Of a DNA stretch of 64,000 nt, positions 58,516 to 64,000 are shown in pieces. Source of the stretch: Carettochelys insculpta. Taxonomy: Eukaryota; Chordata; Testudines; Carettochelyidae. The DNA lies in the NCBI RefSeq assembly GCF_033958435.1, contig NC_134138.1:79160298-79224297 (forward strand), written 5' to 3'. The notes below the pieces were generated by a model. It did no database searches. It saw nothing but the letters and a program-made list of their open reading frames with translations, and was not told the DNA's origin. The position numbers and the translations under genes are program-made. Position 1 is the stretch's first letter. The number at the start of each line of letters is the position of its first letter.

Positions 58516-59026
58516 TTTCTCCCCCTGGGAGCCCTAGGAGGCTGGAGAGGGCTTGGGGGCGGGGCGTGGGGTTTGCATGGGGTCTGGCTGCTGGCCATGG
58601 CTGGAGTGTGCAGCTGGAGCTCATGCGCAGGCTGCTCCTAGCACACTCTCAGCTTCCTGCCATGGGTTTTCTGTGTGTGTGCGGCTTTAAGGCAGACAAA
58701 CACAGGGACCAGAGAGTCCCGCTGCTGCCGGCTGGCGCAGCTCCACACTCCAGCTGATCAGCGCCATGGCAGACCTGTATTTCAAAAGAGTGGGCTGTGG
58801 AGCATCTACACGTGTACTTTTTCGATTTATTATTTTGAAAGGGAGAGATCTTCCTGATATGGGATCAGGGTTTGGATTTCGATTTCCGAGCCCTGTACTT
58901 TCGATTTTCTTTCAAAAGAGGAGTTTATATGTGTAGACTCTCCTCCCGCTCTTTCGAAAAAGGGCCTCACTTTTTGAAGGTTTTTGCTCATGTAGACACA
59001 CCTAATATCTTGAATGTTATTCCTTA

Positions 59027-59155
59027 TTTGTATCACTGTAGCACCTAAGTGCTCTCATCAAGGGCCAGGACCCAAATGTGCTAGAAGGTGTGTGAACACA
59101 GAGCAAAAAGACAAGCCCTCTTCCAAAGAGCTTACTGCAATGTAAACTGAGGAGA
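59027..59155 (+). repeat. CORE-SINE/MIR-like repeat fragment
   Basis: Reads tgtatcactgtagcacctaa, then aagggccaggacccaaatgt, acacagagcaaaaagacaag and ccaaagagcttactgcaatg. I recall this as a very common amniote interspersed repeat. Family name uncertain. Confidence 0.5.
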
Positions 59156-59161
59156 AATGAT

Positions 59162-59555
59162 AGCTGTCTACACTTGCATTCCTCTTTTGAAAGAGGCATG
59201 CAAATGAAGTGCAGATTTATATATCTGGCACCTCATTTGCATATTCTTCTTTTGAAAGAGTTTCTTTCAAAAGAAGAAAAGCAGTGTAGCTGTGGCTCTT
59301 TTGAAAGTGAACCCCATCTTCAAAAGAACACTTCTTCCCATAAAAGAAATGGAAGAAAGGTTCTTTTGAAGATGGGGATTACTTTTGAATCTACACTTTT
59401 GAGCCTACACTGCTTTTCTTCTTTCAAAGGAAGTTCTTTTGAAAGAAGAATATGCAAATGAGGTGCCAGATATGTAAATCTGCACTTCATTTGAATTTCC
59501 AATATCCCTCATTTGCTTGCCACTTTTGAAAGAGGAATGTAAGTGTAAACACAGC
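59162..59555. mobile_element. Palindromic Harbinger-type MITE, CTTTTGAAAG subfamily
   Basis: AGCTGTCTACACTTGCATTC at the left and its near-complement ...TGTAAGTGTAAACACAGCT at the right, flanked by GAT on both sides (59159-59161 and 59556-59558). The halves are complementary over much of the element. The subterminal cctcttttgaaagagg motif is shared with the ends of the full transposon 160 bases upstream. Confidence 0.85.
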
Positions 59556-59558
59556 TGA

Positions 59559-60266
59559 TAGGAGTGATGGGCCCTGGCAACATTAGCCAATTAGAGGCCA
59601 ATTAATCTACATCTTGAAAGTGAATGAGAGATGGTAGGTAGGGTGTGCATAAGTCATGAAGAACCTTGAATGAATAAAAAAAGTAGTTTATATTTGATCT
59701 GATAAAGAAAAAGGAGTCAGAGGAGAGATACAAAGCAAGGGTTGTATGTAACCCTAAGAGTTTTCTATTGCTGGGGGGGTAAGCAGCTCACTGACATCAG
59801 GTTTCATCTGGCCTGACCAAGTCAGTGTGCTCCAGTTCACTGTGGTTATAATCTGGATCTAAAAGTGTAATGGAATAACGCACTGATATTTTTGGGTGGG
59901 ATGTACAGGGTGTGTCTTGGGAATTCTAAATATACATTAATTTTTAGAATTACATATGCATGTTTTCACATTTGTTTCTAACCATGTCCATTTCTATTTT
60001 TTTAACTTGATGTCATGTTTTATTTTTACTGTAAATGAACTCAGATCTGTGCGTGAAAGGAGGGTTTACTTACCTCCATTAGTTACCAAGGGGTGATACA
60101 TTTATGTCTCTTTAAAGAAATAAATAAACCAGGGCTGACCATTTTAGGGACTGGGAGTATGTTGAAGTCACCCTGCAAGTAGTAACCAACGTGGGTAGAA
60201 GCTCAAGTGGGGGCACTGTGCTGTAGGCAGGCTTTTGGAGTCAAAATTGTTCATGTATTGACACAC
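59559..60266. other. No recognisable gene
   Basis: AT-rich, no recognisable content. Confidence 0.45.
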
Positions 60267-60269
60267 TTT

Positions 60270-60979
60270 GGCTACGTCTACATGTGCACCCAACTTCGAA
60301 ATAGCTTATTTTGATGTTGCGACATCGAAATAGGCTATTTCGATGAATAACGTCTACACGTCCTCCAGGGCTGGCAACGTCGATGTTCATCTTCGACGTT
60401 GCTCAGCCCAACATCGAAATAGGCACAGCGAGGGAACGTCTACACGGCAAAGTAGCACACATCGAAATAAGGGAGCCAGGCACAGCTGCAGACAGGGTCA
60501 CGGGGCGGACTCAACAGCAAGTCGCTCCCTTAAAGGGCCCCTCCCAGACACACTTTCATTAAACAGTGCAAGATACACAGAGCCAACAACTAGTTGCAGA
60601 CCCTGTATATGCAGCACGGACCCCCAGCTGCAGCAGCAGCAGCCAGAAGCCCTGGGCTAAGGGCTGCTGCCCACGGTGACCATAGAGCCCTGCAGGGGCT
60701 GGAGAGAGAGCATCTCTCAACCCCCCAGCTGATGGCCGCCATGGAGGACCCCGCTATTTCGATGTTGCGGGACGCGGATCGTCTACACGTCCCTACTTCG
60801 ATGTTGAACGTCGAAGTAGGGCGCTATTCCCATCTGCTCATGGGGTTAGCGACTTCGACGTCTCGCCGCCTAACGTCGATTTCAACTTCGAAATAGCGCC
60901 CAACACGTGTAGACGTGACGGGCGCTATTTCGAAGTTACTGCCGCTACTTCGAAGTAGCGTGCACGTGTAGACGCAGCC
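60270..60979 (+). mobile_element. Complete Harbinger MITE (copy-C subfamily)
   Basis: 710 bp, GGCTACGTCTACATGTG to GTGTAGACGCAGCC, flanked by TTT on both sides (60267-60269 and 60980-60982). Nearly identical to 14759-15468 and to the complement of 41307-42016. Confidence 0.92.
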
Positions 60980-60982
60980 TTT

Positions 60983-61365
60983 AAGGCCAGAGGTGGATCA
61001 TTGTGTTCATCTCATCTGATCCTGATCATCACAGGCCACAGAACCTCATTCATCCCTTCTTCTAAAAGACCCATAACAGACTCTCTGGCTAAGTTAGTGA
61101 AGTCTTCCACTCATGGTTTAAAGAATTTAACTTACAGGGAATCCATCATTTGCTCGACTTTAAGTCAGCCAAGAGACCCATCTCCCATGTTACAAAGGAA
61201 CATAAAATCCCTAGGGCCTCTGCTGATCCAGAATGTACCCCCTGCCTTCCCTGGCACCACCAAAACATATACAGGGTGTGAGTTGCATGATTGTATGATG
61301 GTTGCTGGTGTCCTGATTGTGAGCCACAGCAGTAAGAAACTTCAGCATTTTGGGTTACAGGGCAG
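60983..61365. other. Unassigned sequence
   Basis: A 122-codon frame (61001-61369) has no motif. It may be older repeat sequence. Confidence 0.4.
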
Positions 61366-61716
61366 GTAACACAATTTTCAAGTACCTCAAAGAGGGTTAA
61401 AAGGACGAGGGGAAAAGTTGTTCTTCTTGGCCTCTGAGGATAGGGCATGGAGCAGTGGGCTTAAACTGAAGCAAGGGTGGTTTAAATTAGACATTAGGAA
61501 AAACTTCCTAATTATCAGGGTGGTTAAACACTGGTATAAGGTACCTAGGGAGGTTGTGGAATCTCCATCACTGGAGATTTGTAATAGCATGTTAAATAGA
61601 CACCTATCAGGGATGGTCTAGACAGTGCATGGTCCTAGCAAGAGGGCAGGGAACTGGACTTGATGACCTCTCAAGGTCCCCTCCAGTTCTAGTGGTCTAT
61701 GATCCTAAGATTCTAC
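61366..61716 (+). mobile_element. CR1 LINE 3' end
   Basis: Encodes the last ORF2 block (LDIRKNFLIIRVVKHWYKV, PREVVESPSLEICNSML) and ends gatgacctctcaaggtcccc then ctatgatcctaagattcta. The octamer tail is degraded. 5' truncated. Confidence 0.85.
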
Positions 61717-62015
61717 TCACTACTCTGCATCATACCCCAAAACACAAGAGGGACATGGTGAATACAATAGGCTGAAAAAATTAACTTTATGTTGGCCTTC
61801 TGAATGGATGTGAGAGTGACAAGAGAGAGGTATTGCCTTGTAGCAAAGTGATTGGAATCAGAAGAAGCCAGAGCCAAGCTCAGAACAATGGAATGATTTG
61901 CGATCATTACAATTGAGATACTTCTCGCTAAAGAGAGATGACATACATTGACATAACTTATTTTAGTCTCTATATACAGCAATTGTAAACAGCAAAAATC
62001 AGTGGCATAAAACTA

Positions 62016-62346
62016 CAGGTTGAACCTCTCTAGTCCGGCACTCTCTCATCTGGCAACATCTGTGATCTGGCATGATTTTAGTTAGCCAGACGACCACTTA
62101 CCATGGGTGTGGCCAAGTTTCCCACAGTCCCATAAAGTTTGTTTACAGCCACCAGTCATGGCTCTGTGTTCTATGCTGTTATTTAGCTGTAATTTACCCC
62201 TAAAGGTCTTCTAAGAGCCCAGTGAACAGTGGAAGTGTTGGTAATACTGCTAGATAATATTGACCTCCCATGGTCCGGCAAATTTTGTCATCCGACACTG
62301 ACACCTGTCAGGTCCCAAGGACACCAGATAATAGAGGTTCAATCTG
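62016..62346. mobile_element. Complete Tigger-like MITE
   Basis: Starts CAGGTTGAACCTCTCTAGTC and ends ...AATAGAGGTTCAATCTG, with TA flanking both ends (62014-62015 and 62347-62348). Serves as the reference for the partial copy at 29008-29487. Confidence 0.82.
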
Positions 62347-62348
62347 TA

Positions 62349-63110
62349 GCAACACATATCTTCTGCTATGGTTTTCTAGCTTATTAAAGGAAAGTGTATA
62401 CACTTTATCAGACACCATATTTAAAACCCTTAAAACAATAATTAGCAAGCTCAAAGTTCTTGTATTTCTGCTCATGTTCAATTGGAAGCTCTGGGAAGTC
62501 GGCATGTAATTAAACAGTCTGGGGTAGTTTAAATCCTTAGCTCAATAAACAGACCTCTGTATTCTGCATTAAAAGTACATCTAATTACTGTTTTGAATTT
62601 GCATGATCCCTCACAACACAAACACCATCTGAAAAGAAAATGGAAATATTTTTCATAAGAGAAATCATTCACGTTGTTTTCATTAGCAGCATGCAATAGG
62701 CCCAGCTGAGATGTGTGACTGTCATCACTCCACAGCTGAGTAGAAATGGTTATACAGGAATTTGATACAGATGATAAAAGCTTCAAACAATGTTGCTTTT
62801 TGGAAAACAGGAATGCATGAATGGTATACCTTGAATGGATGATGGGCTTTTCAAATCCTCCCAAAGAAGGAAGCTACAATGAAGGGACCATCCCTTCAAA
62901 AATCACAAGCATGTTTCTCATAACCCTCAATGGGAAGCAATATTTAGGGGCGTATACAAATTTTTTTCATGATGAAAGTCTAATAATGGATCTTTTGTAT
63001 CTGACCATGAAACATTGACTTAAGACAGATTCTGGAAACTAAATGAGGCAATGATAGAAATCTCTAAAATTAAGACCATTTACAAATATTCATTCTTACT
63101 CACAGTACAT
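62349..63110. other. No recognisable gene
   Basis: AT-rich sequence, no motif. Confidence 0.4.
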
Positions 63111-63114
63111 TACC

Positions 63115-63175
63115 CAGCGCTCAGTTAACCAGAAAGTTCAATTAACCACCATTTCTGGTATCTGCCAATATAAAT
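63115..63175 (+). repeat. Tigger-like terminal fragment
   Basis: gctcagttaaccagaaagtt then caattaaccaccatttctgg is related, in the same orientation, to ctcaactaaccagaatattt at 63934-63953 near the window end. It is probably a partial terminal sequence of the same family. Confidence 0.4.
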
Positions 63176-63221
63176 ATAAATTTAGTAACTGGAACTAGTA
63201 TACTTCCAGCACTTTAGGAAA

Positions 63222-63452
63222 TTGCATGTTCTGCACTCTTTTTTATGCAAAAGACAGCAAAAGACAAGTATTCAGACTGAAATCCGGGATTTATTCAAAA
63301 TTTCAGGTTACAGGGTGAGCCAAAGGGTGACTACAGATTCGGGCCAACTTGCTACACCTTCTACAACTACAGTGAAGACTGATGTCGATAATGCTGACCT
63401 TGAGGCACTGCAAGATCTTGAAGTGCCTTCTGAATCATCAAAGAAAGATTAA
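63222..63452 (+). pseudogene. Possible C-terminal tail of a pogo/Tigger-like transposase
   Basis: A 76-codon frame includes KRQQKTSIQTEIRDLFKISG, with a QTEIRDLF segment that resembles the PCNA-interaction-like motif near the end of pogo/Tigger transposases, then an acidic tail NADLEALQDLEVPSESSKKD and a stop. Tigger-like terminal DNA lies before and after it. No DDE domain is present in the window. The assignment rests on a short motif and context only. Confidence 0.4.
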
Positions 63453-63581
63453 ATTATGGTCAGTATAGTTTTAGTGGAAAGTGTATTTTCAGTGATCTCG
63501 GGGTACATCACATATTGCCTATAGTAATACGTAGTGTCAGAAGATAATCTAGTGCATAAGATATTTTACCTGTGTAATAAC

Positions 63582-63776
63582 AGCAAGAAGTCCTGTGGCA
63601 CCTTACAGACTAACAGATATTTTGCAGCATAAGCTTTCATGGGCAAAGGTGCATCTGATGAAGTGGATGTTTGCCCACGAAAGCTTATGCTGCAAAATAT
63701 CTGTTAGTCTGTAAGGTGCCACAGAACTTCTTGCTGTTTTTGAAGATACAGACTAACCCAGCTACCTCTCTGATAC
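63582..63776. mobile_element. Penelope-like repeat forming a near-perfect palindrome
   Basis: The left arm 63582-63647 and right arm 63670-63735 are complementary at 64 of 66 positions with a 22-base spacer. After the right arm the family end (agatacagactaacccagct, acctctctgata) follows. Both arms contain the blocks aagtcctgtggcacctt and gcataagctttc known from the other copies. Confidence 0.85.
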
Positions 63777-63929
63777 TCTGCCTGCATAGACATAAGTGCT
63801 TCAAGAAATCCAACACTCCACAGTGCAGCACCATTAATAGATGGGTGAGTATATGCATAATATTTTGTACTTTATTCATTTTATGGCATTCTAATATTTT
63901 GAAGAACTGGTATTCCATTGGTAAAGTAT

Positions 63930-64000
63930 AACTCTCAACTAACCAGAATATTTGATTAACTGGCATCTCCTGTTCCCCCAACATGCCAAATAACAGGGCT
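63930..64000 (+). mobile_element. Tigger-like terminal region running off the window
   Basis: ctcaactaaccagaatattt, gattaactggcatctcctgt and catgccaaataacagggct resemble the 3' terminal region of Tigger-like elements. The expected final ...CTG-TA lies beyond the last base. Confidence 0.5.

Larger units (their letters stand above)
54700..59003. mobile_element. Near-complete two-gene PIF/Harbinger transposon
   Basis: Left end AGCTGCATCTACACATAAGC and right end ...TGCTCATGTAGACACACCT are imperfect inverted repeats, followed inward by cttttgaaagg/ctttcgaaaaagg subterminal motifs. Flanks AGT and AAT could be a mutated 3-bp duplication. It contains a plus-strand transposase gene and, converging from the right, a Myb/SANT-like gene, the standard animal PIF/Harbinger pair. 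A 350-bp MITE sits between the genes. At 4.3 kb it is the only element in the window with both genes at near full length. Confidence 0.88.

Noticed and set aside
1..64000. A novel multi-gene host system
   Set aside because: Every coding signal that I can defend belongs to a transposable element. I found no exon set, operon-like cluster or RNA gene of host type.

Overview
The window is vertebrate nuclear DNA made almost entirely of transposable elements and their relics, and I can support no host gene exon. CR1 LINEs with octamer-type 3' ends, abundant PIF/Harbinger elements with GGCTxxGTCTACAC termini, Penelope-like repeats, tRNA-derived SINEs, Tigger-like elements and a Ty3/gypsy relic together point to a sauropsid, most likely a turtle (a crocodilian is the main alternative). 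That assignment rests on my memory of repeat families, not on a search. The setting is probably intergenic or a large intron.

Layout. 1-6.7 kb: mostly unassigned sequence with degenerate repeats, one tRNA-like SINE and one Tigger-like element. 6.7-8.1 kb: a CR1 with a long reverse transcriptase reading frame. 10.2-12.4 kb: a Harbinger-type MITE, a Tigger-like MITE and an unclassified direct-repeat pair. 14.4-17.2 kb: a compound Harbinger MITE cluster (a head-to-head dimer carrying two further nested copies, each with its own 3-bp target duplication). 17.5-19.7 kb: a Tigger-like element and three abutting MITEs. 22.6-25.2 kb: decayed Harbinger transposase on the minus strand, then a LINE 3' end. 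26.6-29.0 kb: a second decayed Harbinger with transposase plus the tail of its Myb/SANT-like gene. 29.0-34.6 kb: Tigger-like, Ty3/gypsy, CR1 and Penelope-like remnants. 34.8-48.7 kb: MITEs, SINEs, two more Harbinger MITEs and a Penelope-like copy with a GIY-YIG remnant. 49.6-51.4 kb: a non-LTR retrotransposon with a C-terminal zinc-finger motif. 54.7-59.0 kb: a nearly complete two-gene Harbinger (transposase on +, Myb/SANT-like partner on -, converging) with a MITE nested between the genes. 59.2-64.0 kb: MITEs, a CR1 tail, Tigger-like pieces and a Penelope-derived palindrome.

How the parts relate. PIF/Harbinger transposition in animals needs two proteins, a DDE transposase and a Myb/SANT-like DNA-binding partner. 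The 54.7-kb element carries both, although the transposase has one in-frame stop and the partner gene has reading-frame breaks. The many short elements share its terminal GTCTACAC motif and make 3-bp target duplications, so they are best read as non-autonomous passengers of this superfamily. The most informative structures are the nested MITE cluster at 14.4-17.2 kb, the two-gene element at 54.7 kb and the 66-bp-arm palindrome at 63.6 kb.
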